Position numbers and translations under genes: made by a program
Assembly: GCA_019112895.1 (NCBI GenBank)
Contig: DXIM01000052.1
Span: 1-64,000 of the forward strand
DNA: 64,000 nt
DNA from: Candidatus Stackebrandtia faecavium
GTDB taxonomy: Bacteria > Actinomycetota > Actinomycetes > Mycobacteriales > Micromonosporaceae
Reading direction: 5' to 3'
Shown here: piece after piece, positions 33,988 to 42,104 of the stretch
Position numbering within the stretch: the stretch's first letter is position 1
Layout: every line of letters starts with the position of its first letter
The notes under the pieces: generated by a model
Told to the model about the DNA's origin: nothing
Database searches by the model: none
Seen by the model: the letters and a program-made list of their open reading frames with translations, nothing else

Positions 33988-35196
33988 GTGAAAATCGTTT
34001 TTCTCATGCACTCCGTCGACAAAGTCGGCGGCATAACCCGGGCCACACTGACGATGGCGTCCCAACTCGTCGACCGTGGCCACACCGTTCAGATCGCAGC
34101 CATGTTTCGCGAAAGCGAGCGCCCGGGCTTTGACATCGACCCGCGCATCGATGTCGTCTGGCTGCTGGAAAGCGCCGAGCATTCGGCGATGATGTCGTCC
34201 GAACACTGGCACACCATGAGCACGACGAGATCCACTGTATACCCCGAAGGGGACGCTTTTCGGGCTTCGTCGTACAGCCTGTTGACGGATAAGCTCCTGC
34301 GCGACTACCTCCACACCTGCGCCGCCGACGTCATCTTGGCCACTTCGCCAGGCCTCAACGTCTGCCTCGCAAAATACGCGCCCGCCGACGCGATCGTGAT
34401 CGGTCAAGAGCATCTGTTCCATCACCACCACATACCCGCGCTGGCGGACAAACTACTGGCGGCGGCGGCGCGGCTCGATGCGCTCGTCACGGTCACGGAG
34501 GCGGACGCACACGTCTACCGCCAGAAGCTGGGCCGCTACGCGCACCGCGTGCACTTCATTCCCAACCCGATCCCGGCCCCACACCCGGGGCTTCGCGAAT
34601 GCAAGGAACGCACGATCGTCGCCGCAGGTCGTCTCACCGAGGCGAAGAACTTCCGAATGCTGATCGACGCTTTCGCGACGCTGCACCGCCACGAACCCGC
34701 ATGGCGCTTGGAGATCTACGGCACCGGGGAAGAGGAGGAGGCACTGGGTGCCCAAATCCGGCGGCTCGGGCTCACAAACTCGGCGTTCTTGATGGGAAAC
34801 CTCACCCCTATGGATGCGGCCTGGGCGCGCGCCTCGATCGCAGCCGTCTCCTCCAACAACGAATCATTCGGTCTGACCATCGTCGAGGCGATGCGTTACG
34901 GCCTGCCTGTCGTATCGACCGCATGCCAGCATGGGCCCCCGGAGATCGTCAGCCACGGCGTCGACGGTTTCTTGACGCCCGTCAAGGACACTGACGCTTT
35001 CGCGGAAGCGCTGTTGACGCTTGCGTGTGACGACACGCGGCGCATGGAGATGTCGCGTGCCGCCGTGCGCAAGGCGCGGCGATACGAACCGGACCGCATC
35101 GCTGCGGAGTACGAACGGCTATTTCGTTACCTGAGCGAGCGCAAACGTCCCACGCGCACAGTCCACTCCCGGAAGGTCCCGACGTTGCAAGCCTGA
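33988..35196 (+). CDS. Glycosyltransferase family 4 protein
   Basis: 402 residues from a GTG (GGAGG 6 nt upstream). GT-B fold: N-terminal KIVFLMHSVDKVGGITRA (glycine-rich acceptor loop), linker IPNPIPAPHPG, VAAGRLTEAKNF at the start of the donor domain, and ESFGLTIVEAM with the EX7E donor motif. HGPPEIVSHGVDGFL completes the family pattern. Probably a cell-envelope or teichuronic-type sugar transferase at the cytoplasmic membrane face; no linked polysaccharide cluster to define the sugar. Ends 12 nt from the convergent hypothetical gene. Confidence 0.87.
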   Translation: MKIVFLMHSVDKVGGITRATLTMASQLVDRGHTVQIAAMFRESERPGFDIDPRIDVVWLLESAEHSAMMSSEHWHTMSTTRSTVYPEGDAFRASSYSLLTDKLLRDYLHTCAADVILATSPGLNVCLAKYAPADAIVIGQEHLFHHHHIPALADKLLAAAARLDALVTVTEADAHVYRQKLGRYAHRVHFIPNPIPAPHPGLRECKERTIVAAGRLTEAKNFRMLIDAFATLHRHEPAWRLEIYGTGEEEEALGAQIRRLGLTNSAFLMGNLTPMDAAWARASIAAVSSNNESFGLTIVEAMRYGLPVVSTACQHGPPEIVSHGVDGFLTPVKDTDAFAEALLTLACDDTRRMEMSRAAVRKARRYEPDRIAAEYERLFRYLSERKRPTRTVHSRKVPTLQA

Positions 35197-35208
35197 CTTC
35201 CCTTGCGG

Positions 35209-36015
35209 TTACAGGTATCCCTGCAGTGTTTGGCGCGTCTGCACGGCGACTGCACGCTGCCGAGGCGTCGCCCATTTACCGTCGTTGAGTAGGTGAGCCG
35301 ACACTGCGACAACCGACTCCGGGAGGTGCAGCATTCGCGTACCCGCGCCGGGCTCCTCGCTATGGCGGTGGCGCTGCAATTCCCGCAGAATCATGTGCTC
35401 GGTTTTCTCTTCACATTGTTTGCGCCACGAAGGGCAGGACATGAGCTCGCCATGCGCGGCACACCAAGCCAGGTCCGCGTATTCCACCGCGTTGACTAGG
35501 TGATTCCTGACGGTAGCGACGCATTCTTGCCCAGAGGCGGTCAGCCCGTCGAACACCGCCTGGGCCATGGCGGCGATGAGTTTCTCGAAGCCGGATGGAG
35601 CCAGCGCACACTGCATTACCACTTCGGCGGTGACGCCCGCACCTGTCGCAAGCGGGTTCACCGCGGCCAACAGCTGTCCGAAACGCTGCCGCCATGTCTC
35701 CTGCTCCGGCATTTCGTCGGCGTGCAAACAAACTGGTATCGATTGGACGGATTCGTGTTTGCGCGAAGCCTCGGTCACAATCCGCACCGAAATATCTACA
35801 ATGTCGCGACGTATGTCACGAGTGGATTGATCGCTCGACAGCCCCTCCGCGTCGACGCCACCGTAGAACACACTGTCCAGTACGGACTCTCGTTTGGCTC
35901 CAGGCTGAAACCGCAACTCGTCCAGCGACGGAAATTCCAGGGATTCCAGGCTGACTTCTTCGTCTTGGTCCGCGGTGGCGGTGGCGATGCCTTGAGAATT
36001 TGACAAGCGGGTCAC
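35209..36015 (-). CDS. Hypothetical protein
   Basis: 268 residues from a GTG with CATGCT 6 nt upstream. No family recognised. The first 45 residues are acidic and polar (DQDEEVSLESLEF); the rest is predicted helical, with seven Cys, several near WCAAHGELMSC and KQCEEK. It lacks a signal peptide or membrane helix. Codon use is similar to neighbours, so the frame looks like a real gene. Convergent with the glycosyltransferase and 119 nt upstream of the era stop. Confidence 0.6.
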   Translation of the reverse strand: MTRLSNSQGIATATADQDEEVSLESLEFPSLDELRFQPGAKRESVLDSVFYGGVDAEGLSSDQSTRDIRRDIVDISVRIVTEASRKHESVQSIPVCLHADEMPEQETWRQRFGQLLAAVNPLATGAGVTAEVVMQCALAPSGFEKLIAAMAQAVFDGLTASGQECVATVRNHLVNAVEYADLAWCAAHGELMSCPSWRKQCEEKTEHMILRELQRHRHSEEPGAGTRMLHLPESVVAVSAHLLNDGKWATPRQRAVAVQTRQTLQGYL

Positions 36016-36134
36016 CGCTCAAGCATGCCCCAACGTCGATTCGCTTCGGCGTACGGGTCGGGTAAAAACAGGAAGCCCGATCGTCTTATCGGACAAGGGA
36101 TCACAGTCCGTCGCAATTGGAATACATGCCACAC

Positions 36135-37034
36135 TCAGAAGCCGAGACGTTGCAGATGCTTCGGGTTACGCTGCCAATCTTTGGCGACCCTGACGTGCAG
36201 GTCCAAGTACACGCGCGAACCGATCAGCTTCGCAATCTCTTTACGCGCGCGCGTACCGACGACGCGCAACCGCGAACCGCCCTTGCCGATGATGATCGCC
36301 TTCTGCGAGCTCCGTTCGACATAGATCTCGGCATAGATCTTCTTACGCGGCCCATCGGGAGTATCTTCGTCCTCAATCTCCTCAATGAGGACCGCGATCG
36401 AGTGGGGCAGTTCCTCCTGGACCCCTTCGAGTGCCGCTTCCCGAACCAGCTCGGCGATCATGACGCGTTCCGGCTCGTCTGTCCACATGTCATCCGGGTA
36501 CAGCTGCGGTGAAACCGGCATGTGTTTCGACAAAACATCGATCACCACATCGAGCTGTTCCCCGCTGGTACCGCTGCACGGCACGATGTCGGCGAAGTCG
36601 CCCATCTCGTTGACGGCGACGAGCTGTTCAGCCAAACGCGCCTTGCTGACCAGGTCCGTCTTCGTCACGATCGCGATCTTCTTGACCTTCAAGCCCGATA
36701 TCTGCTTATAGATGAAGCGGTCGCCGGGACCAATCTTCTCGTTGGCGGGCACGCACATGCCCACCACATCGACGTCGCCCCAGATTTGGCGGACCTGATC
36801 GTTGAGCCGCTCCCCCAGCAGCGTCTTCGGCTTATGAAAGCCAGGAGTATCAACCAGGATGACCTGCGAGTTCTCGCGATGCACGACACCACGGACCACG
36901 TGCCGCGTGGTCTGCGGCCGATCCGAAGTGATAGCGACCTTGGAACCGACGATCGCGTTCGTCAAGGTCGACTTACCCGCGTTCGGGCGCCCCACGAAAC
37001 ATGCGAAGCCTGCCCGGTACTCATCCTGCGTCAT
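36135..37034 (-). CDS. era: GTPase Era
   Basis: 299 residues from the ATG at 37034 (GGGGG upstream). G motifs: GRPNAGKST (G1), QTTRH region (G2), DTPGFH (G3), TKTD (G4), SGTSG (G5). C-terminal KH domain: IIIGKGGSRLRVVGTRARKEI. Acts in 16S rRNA maturation and 30S assembly. It sits just downstream of the CDA-like gene of the ybeY operon, as in M. tuberculosis, where YbeY and Era belong to the same ribosome-maturation context. Confidence 0.96.
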   Translation of the reverse strand: MTQDEYRAGFACFVGRPNAGKSTLTNAIVGSKVAITSDRPQTTRHVVRGVVHRENSQVILVDTPGFHKPKTLLGERLNDQVRQIWGDVDVVGMCVPANEKIGPGDRFIYKQISGLKVKKIAIVTKTDLVSKARLAEQLVAVNEMGDFADIVPCSGTSGEQLDVVIDVLSKHMPVSPQLYPDDMWTDEPERVMIAELVREAALEGVQEELPHSIAVLIEEIEDEDTPDGPRKKIYAEIYVERSSQKAIIIGKGGSRLRVVGTRARKEIAKLIGSRVYLDLHVRVAKDWQRNPKHLQRLGF

Positions 37035-37064
37035 GGCGCTATTGTCCCCCGAAACCATTCGACG

Positions 37065-37391
37065 TTAACCACGCACCCTCGTTATGGCGTCCGACGACAC
37101 CAGGTATACGGGCGCTGCCGACGCCACGTCCGAGAAGGCGTCGATCCCTGCGTCGTCGGCACCGGCGTCACTGACAATCACGGCCGCCTCAAACACCTGC
37201 GCGCCCGCCGCGACCGCCTGCGCCACCGCCAGTTGCAGCGCTGTCAACGTCAGCGACGGCAGCTGCACCGCCGCGCTCGCGTACGACCGTCCATCGCCGT
37301 CGCGCACCGCTGCGCCCGCGCGCGAACCCACGCGTGCGCCGGCGGCACGCGCCAACGCGACCAGCTTGTCGTCCTCAGCATCGAGTTGCAC
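37065..37391 (-). CDS. Cytidine-deaminase-like protein without zinc site (Rv2365c-type)
   Basis: 108 residues from the GTG at 37391, which overlaps the CNNM stop (TAGTG) with AAGGA 6 nt upstream; a longer frame to 37436 is inside that gene. The sequence follows the CDA fold (VALARAAGARVGSRAGAAVR, then SYASAAVQLPS, LTALQLAVAQAVAAGA), but the catalytic TVCAE is replaced by TLTAL and the PCxxC zinc pair is absent. It occupies the same place between era and a CNNM gene as M. tuberculosis Rv2365c. Likely a non-catalytic partner protein. Confidence 0.7.
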   Translation of the reverse strand: MQLDAEDDKLVALARAAGARVGSRAGAAVRDGDGRSYASAAVQLPSLTLTALQLAVAQAVAAGAQVFEAAVIVSDAGADDAGIDAFSDVASAAPVYLVSSDAITRVRG

Positions 37392-38674
37392 TACGCGTCC
37401 TTCTCTTCCACGAGTTCTTCGTCCTCGGGTGCGCATATGCGCACCACGATCGAATCGATACGGTTACGTCGCCCGGCAATACCTTCAGCGGTCAGTTCCA
37501 GGCCGTGCACCTGCGCCTGAGCGCCCGGTATTGGTACTTTTCCGCGCGCCTGAGCCAATAGTCCCGCCACGGTTTCGACATCTCCGTCTGGGATCTCGAC
37601 ATCGCACAGCTCCGCGAGGTCCTCAATCGACATTCGTGCGCTGACGCGGAGTCTTCCGTCTCCAAGATCCTCCACGACAGGCTTTTCGATGTCGTACTCG
37701 TCCGTGATCTCCCCGACGATCTCTTCGAGGATGTCCTCGATCGTCACCAAGCCGGCTGTGCCGCCGTACTCGTCGACGACGATCCCGATGTGGACCCGAG
37801 CGGCTTGCATCTCGCGCAACAGATCGTCGACCGGCTTCGATTCGGGGACGAAGGTCGTGTCGCGCATGACCACGCTGATCGCCGGGTTCTCATCGGCGCT
37901 GGACAACCGCACCAGGTCCTTGAGATACACGACACCCTGCACGTCGTCGACATCCTCGCCGATCACCGGGATGCGTGAGAACCCCGAACGCAACGCCAAC
38001 GCCAACGCCTGCGCGGTCGTCTTGTCGTGCTCGATCCAGACCATCTCGGTACGTGGCACCATGACTTCGCGCGCAATCGTGTCGCCCAACGCGAAGACCG
38101 AATAGATCATCTCGCGCTCACCGTGCTCGACCTCGCCGCGCTGCTCCGCGATATCGACGAGTTCACGAAGCTCCGTCTGCGTCGCGAACGGCCCCTCCCG
38201 GAAGCCCTTACCGGGCGTCACGGCGTTACCGACCAGGATCAGCAACCGCGCGAGCGGGCCCAACGCGCTGCCCAGGCCCCGAACCGTGCCGGCCACTGCC
38301 AACGCAACCGGATAGGCATGCTGGCGCCCGAGCGTCCGGGGCCCCACCCCGATGATCACGAAGCTAACGACAGTCATGGTGGCAGCCGTCGTCGCCGGAG
38401 CCGCCCAGCCCATGCCCCACGCATCGAAGGTCGTCACAGCGACCAGCGTGGTGGCGGTGAGTTCGCACGCGAGACGCAGGAGGATCACCAGGTTCACGTA
38501 GCGGGGCAGGTCCTCGATGATCGTTGCGAGCGTCTTAGCGCCGCGCGTCTGTGACCGCACGAGCTCAGCCACACGTGCGGGAGATACGCGCGAAAGTGCC
38601 GCGTCGGTCATTGCTGCTAGCCCGGCCAACACCACCAAGGCGGCGGCGATGCCGAGCAGGGTATATGACGACAT
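37391..38674 (-). CDS. CNNM/CorC-type CBS-domain membrane protein (hemolysin-like)
   Basis: 427 residues. An N-terminal DUF21/CNNM region of three or four helices (YTLLGIAAALVVLAGLAAMTDAALS) is followed by a CBS pair (REVMVPRTEMVWI, then SGFSRIPVIGEDVDDVQG and IVVDEYGGTAGLVTIEDILEEIVGEI) and a C-terminal CorC/HlyC domain with GRLRVSARMSIEDL. Such proteins act in Mg efflux or membrane transport. Same position as Rv2366c. Starts inside the ybeY stop (TAATG), ends inside the CDA-like start. Confidence 0.92.
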   Translation of the reverse strand: MSSYTLLGIAAALVVLAGLAAMTDAALSRVSPARVAELVRSQTRGAKTLATIIEDLPRYVNLVILLRLACELTATTLVAVTTFDAWGMGWAAPATTAATMTVVSFVIIGVGPRTLGRQHAYPVALAVAGTVRGLGSALGPLARLLILVGNAVTPGKGFREGPFATQTELRELVDIAEQRGEVEHGEREMIYSVFALGDTIAREVMVPRTEMVWIEHDKTTAQALALALRSGFSRIPVIGEDVDDVQGVVYLKDLVRLSSADENPAISVVMRDTTFVPESKPVDDLLREMQAARVHIGIVVDEYGGTAGLVTIEDILEEIVGEITDEYDIEKPVVEDLGDGRLRVSARMSIEDLAELCDVEIPDGDVETVAGLLAQARGKVPIPGAQAQVHGLELTAEGIAGRRNRIDSIVVRICAPEDEELVEEKDA

Positions 38675-39150
38675 TACGTCTGAGTTGTCCGTTCTTTCTG
38701 CCAGCTGTCGAGCAATGTCTTCTGGAGGCCGAACATTTCCCTGGCCTCGTCGGGTTCCGCGTGGTCATAACCGAGGATGTGCAATACGCCGTGCACGGTC
38801 AACATCCGCAGCTCATCCAGGGTGTCGTGACCGGCATCAGCCGCCTGCTTCTCCGCCACTTTCGGGCACAGCACGATGTCGCCGAGCAGGGCCTCGCCCG
38901 CCGGTTCCTCGTCATTGGCGGGCCCACGCCCCACCGACAGCTCATCCATCGGGAAGGCCAACACATCCGTCGGCCCCTGCGAATCCATCCAACGATGGTT
39001 CAACTCCGACATGTATGGCACGTCGACCACCAGGATCGACAAGTCGGCCAAGGGGTTGATCTGAAGCTCATCCAGCGCATGCCGCGCCACATCGCAGATC
39101 GCTTGGGTGTCGACTTCCACACCGGATTCGTTGGCTACCTCAATTGACAC
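38674..39150 (-). CDS. ybeY: Endoribonuclease YbeY (rRNA maturation)
   Basis: 158 residues from a GTG. Zinc-binding motif [11 protein letters not shown] is intact, with the usual preceding [29 protein letters not shown] is also typical. Works in 16S rRNA 3'-end processing and quality control, with Era next door. 15 nt after phoH and overlapping the CNNM gene. Confidence 0.95.
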   Translation of the reverse strand: MSIEVANESGVEVDTQAICDVARHALDELQINPLADLSILVVDVPYMSELNHRWMDSQGPTDVLAFPMDELSVGRGPANDEEPAGEALLGDIVLCPKVAEKQAADAGHDTLDELRMLTVHGVLHILGYDHAEPDEAREMFGLQKTLLDSWQKERTTQT

Positions 39151-39165
39151 GCTTGATCGTGCTCC

Positions 39166-40200
39166 TCACCGGCGGCGGCCGGACTTGCGTTTATCCGAAC
39201 TGGCTTCCGACGCCTGGCCGGCGTCCCACCTCGCGTAGGCGTCGACGATGTCGGCGACAAGCTGGTGCCGCACGACGTCGGCGCTTCCGAGTTCCGCAAA
39301 ATAGAGGTCGTCGACGCCGTCGAGGATCTCTTTGACGATGCGCAGCCCGCTGGCAGCGCCGCCAGGTAGGTCGATTTGAGTCACGTCACCGGTCACCACG
39401 ACTTTCGATCCGAAACCCAGCCGTGTCAGGAACATCTTCATCTGCTCCGCGGTCGTGTTCTGGGCCTCGTCCAGGATGATGAACGCGTCGTTGAGGGTGC
39501 GCCCGCGCATGTACGCCAACGGGGCCACCTCGATCGTGCCCGAGTCGATGAGCCGCGGGATGGAATCGGGGTCCAACATGTCGTGCAGGGCGTCGTACAA
39601 CGGACGCAGGTACGGGTCAATCTTTTCGTACAGGGTTCCGGGAAGATAACCAAGCCGCTCCCCTGCTTCGACTGCCGGGCGCGTCAGGATGATCCGGTTG
39701 ATCTGCTTGGCTTGCAAAGCCTGGACGGCCTTGGCCATCGCCAAATATGTCTTACCGGTACCGGCGGGGCCGATCCCGAACACGACCGTGTGGGAGTCGA
39801 TCGCATCCACATATTTTTGTTGACCGACGGTCTTGGGCCTGATGGCGCGGCCGCGGCGGGACACGATGTTCTGCGTCAACATCTGGGCTGGGCTCGCGTC
39901 GTCATTGCTGGCGAGGATCCCCGCAGTCCTGCGGATCACGTCGACCGACAGCTGCTCGCCGCGCTCGATCAAACTGATCAACTCGCCCAGGAGACGCTCG
40001 GCCTCAGCAATGTCTTTCGGCGCCCCAGTGAGGGTGATCGTGTCGCCCCGTACATGCACATCGGCGCGTACGCTGCGCTCGATGAACCGGAGGTTCTCGT
40101 CGGCGGCGCCCAGCAAGGCGACCATCGTGTGCGGCTCGGAGACGACAATCTTCGATTGCGACCTAATTGACCCTGTATTCGATGATGCTACGTCTGACAT
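39166..40200 (-). CDS. phoH: PhoH-family ATPase
   Basis: 344 residues. N-terminal KH-like/regulatory part (to about 115), then a P-loop ATPase: GPAGTGKTYLAMAKAVQAL (Walker A), FIILDEAQNTT (Walker B) and GDVTQIDLPGGAASGL. Conserved first gene of the phoH-ybeY-CNNM-CDA-like-era block; probably RNA-linked ATPase/helicase-like activity. The C-terminus ends in a basic SDKRKSGRRR tail. A TATACG at 40277-40282 on the minus strand is a possible -10. Confidence 0.93.
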   Translation of the reverse strand: MSDVASSNTGSIRSQSKIVVSEPHTMVALLGAADENLRFIERSVRADVHVRGDTITLTGAPKDIAEAERLLGELISLIERGEQLSVDVIRRTAGILASNDDASPAQMLTQNIVSRRGRAIRPKTVGQQKYVDAIDSHTVVFGIGPAGTGKTYLAMAKAVQALQAKQINRIILTRPAVEAGERLGYLPGTLYEKIDPYLRPLYDALHDMLDPDSIPRLIDSGTIEVAPLAYMRGRTLNDAFIILDEAQNTTAEQMKMFLTRLGFGSKVVVTGDVTQIDLPGGAASGLRIVKEILDGVDDLYFAELGSADVVRHQLVADIVDAYARWDAGQASEASSDKRKSGRRR

Positions 40201-40318
40201 AAATTAGGGCCCGTGCGAGCCTTTAGGCACCTGCTTCCGACAATGCTGGCTGCGCCGAACGCGCAGCGTGTTAGTCCATCGTATACCTAAAGCGCGGCGT
40301 TCAGCATACGAGTTTTCG

Positions 40319-40723
40319 CTACGACGCCTGGTCCGCCAACATGCGCAAGCCATCGACGATTCCACGGGCGATGTCCCCACCGGTGAAGGCGGCCGTCATC
40401 GATAGGGCCACCAGCGCCGCGCTGCGATCGGTGATGCTCTTGGCTGCGATCTCCCCGGTCACGATCTCGAGTTTGCGCTGCGCAGGCGACACCGCGATCA
40501 GCACACTGTTTTCGGGGTCCGGCAGTTGGTCATGCATTCCACGGGCGGCGCCGATCGTCGGCTCATGAAGCGGACCGACATAAACGCTGAAAGTCAAGTC
40601 AGTCTCACGATCGGCGGCCGAAAGGGCCTCGTCAATGCGGAGCAGCTGCTTGACGTTGAAGGGCCCGTCAAGCACTTCGTTGCGTGATTGTGCCTCCGGC
40701 AGCACGACTTCACCAGTTGCCAC
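40319..40723 (-). CDS. DUF5130 (TPM-fold) protein
   Basis: 134 residues from a GTG with AAAGGAGG upstream. The segment DLTFSVYVGPLHEPTIGAARGMH and NSVLIAVSPAQRKLEIVTG has the signature of DUF5130/TPM domains, which look like soluble phosphatase-fold domains of unknown function. The first 13 nt overlap the end of the small membrane protein upstream, so the two are cotranscribed. No signal peptide. Confidence 0.75.
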   Translation of the reverse strand: MATGEVVLPEAQSRNEVLDGPFNVKQLLRIDEALSAADRETDLTFSVYVGPLHEPTIGAARGMHDQLPDPENSVLIAVSPAQRKLEIVTGEIAAKSITDRSAALVALSMTAAFTGGDIARGIVDGLRMLADQAS

Positions 40724-41006
40724 TTGCGCCTCCTTTAGCCCCGGTCTTAACGCTTATGCCGTCAACAGACGAGCCGTCTTCGATCGCCTTGGGGCGATGC
40801 TCATCCATTGCGGCGACATAGTCGGAGGCTCCGGCCACTGACACATCCTCCGGCCGGGCAAGGAACCACACGGGCGCGAAATCTTCGCCAGCGCCCTTGC
40901 CGTGTTTACGCGATCCACTTTTCGGGACGTAGACCAGCGCATACACCACGGCGCATACCGCGACAGGGATGCCGACGAACACCAGCACCGTCTGAAGAAC
41001 CGTCAT
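40710..41006 (-). CDS. Small single-pass membrane protein, possibly CtaJ-like (aa3 oxidase subunit)
   Basis: 98 residues from the ATG at 41006 (GAAGG 6 nt upstream). One N-terminal helix (VLQTVLVFVGIPVAVCAVVYALVYVP) and a polar tail with FAPVWFLARPEDVS. This order, an 'FVGIP' helix followed by a W/F-P-rich stretch, is that of the actinobacterial aa3 cytochrome oxidase accessory subunit CtaJ. The call rests on pattern memory. Followed by overlap with DUF5130. Confidence 0.5.
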   Translation of the reverse strand: MTVLQTVLVFVGIPVAVCAVVYALVYVPKSGSRKHGKGAGEDFAPVWFLARPEDVSVAGASDYVAAMDEHRPKAIEDGSSVDGISVKTGAKGGASGNW

Positions 41007-41221
41007 TGTCAACCTTCAGGTCAATGGTCTTGTTAGCGCACGGAGCGCTAATGCTTGCGAATACGGTATCTAAGACCACCGGGGCGGCGCTCACAGGGCG
41101 AGGCATGCCGATACGTTCGTCACGCTGCCGTGGTTGGTCCACGCTACCTGCGCGCTATCGGTGTCGCGCCCGTCGGCTGCATCGATTCCCACGCCACTGC
41201 GGCATTCCTAGACTGACGGCC

Positions 41222-41956
41222 ATGACGCGACGCACGATTCTCATCACGGGAGGCACCCGCGGGATCGGTCGGGCTTGTGCGCTCAACCTCGCCGCCTCCG
41301 GGCACAACCTCGTGCTCGGCTATGCCGACAATCACGAAGCCGCTTCAGAAACAAGCTCGCTGGCGCGCGGGTTCGGCGTCGATTGCCTGCTAATACAGGC
41401 AGACGTGACCTCCGACGCCGGCATTGACGCGCTCTTCGACGAGGCAATGGCATGGGCGGGGTCCATCGACGCGGTCGTGAACAACGCGGGAGCCACTTTG
41501 CACATCGGACCGTTGACGGAGACTCCGACGGACGTGATTCGACGAGTGGTCGAGCTCAACCTGACCTCCGCGGTTCTCGTTGCGCGCCGCGCGATTCAAG
41601 CCATGGACGGGGGCGGCGTGCTCGTGAACATCTCGTCGAAGGCCGCGGCCACAGGGTCCCCCGGCGAGTACGTTCACTACGCGGCCGCAAAAGCAGGTGT
41701 GGACACTCTCACGAAGGGGCTCGCTCGCGAAGTCGCACCACACGGAATCCGCGTCGTCGGGATCGCGCCGGGCGTGATCGACACCGACATTCACGCGGAC
41801 GCCGGAGATGCGGCACGCCCACAACGCGCGGCGCGGACGCACCCGGCAGGTCGAGTGGGGCGCGCCGAGGAAGTCGCCGCGGCCGTCGCGTTCGCCCTTT
41901 CGGACAATGCGAGCTACATCTCGGGAACGACGATCCTCGTCACCGGCGGCGCATGA
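41222..41956 (+). CDS. Short-chain dehydrogenase/reductase (FabG-like)
   Basis: 244 residues from the ATG at 41222; a much longer open frame from 40808 has no ribosome site and overlaps the divergent gene. Cofactor motif ILITGGTRGIG, NNAG, a catalytic Ser in VNISSKAAA and YAAAKAG. C-terminal SGTTILVTGGA is the usual end. Probably NADP(H)-dependent ketoreductase of unknown substrate. TAGACT ends 7 nt before the start (leaderless pattern). 148 nt upstream of kynureninase, possibly unrelated. Confidence 0.88.
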   Translation: MTRRTILITGGTRGIGRACALNLAASGHNLVLGYADNHEAASETSSLARGFGVDCLLIQADVTSDAGIDALFDEAMAWAGSIDAVVNNAGATLHIGPLTETPTDVIRRVVELNLTSAVLVARRAIQAMDGGGVLVNISSKAAATGSPGEYVHYAAAKAGVDTLTKGLAREVAPHGIRVVGIAPGVIDTDIHADAGDAARPQRAARTHPAGRVGRAEEVAAAVAFALSDNASYISGTTILVTGGA

Positions 41957-42104
41957 GCGTCGTCTCGTGACGAGTCGGCGTGACCATTGCGCACCCCACC
42001 GAATGGCAAGGTCATCACTGTGCCATGCCGTTCCAACGTCTGCCGGACCAGTAACGGATCGCGCTGGTTCATTCCCTCCGGCAAAGCAGCGGCATGATGG
42101 GTGC

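Noticed and set aside
40808..41221. Long extension of the SDR frame
   Set aside because: Has no ribosome site, overlaps the divergent small membrane gene, and the SDR cofactor motif starts right after the ATG at 41222.
41808..42104. Extension of the kynureninase frame into the SDR gene
   Set aside because: The extra part has no family similarity and overlaps a well-supported SDR; the ATG at 42105 has a leaderless-type promoter.
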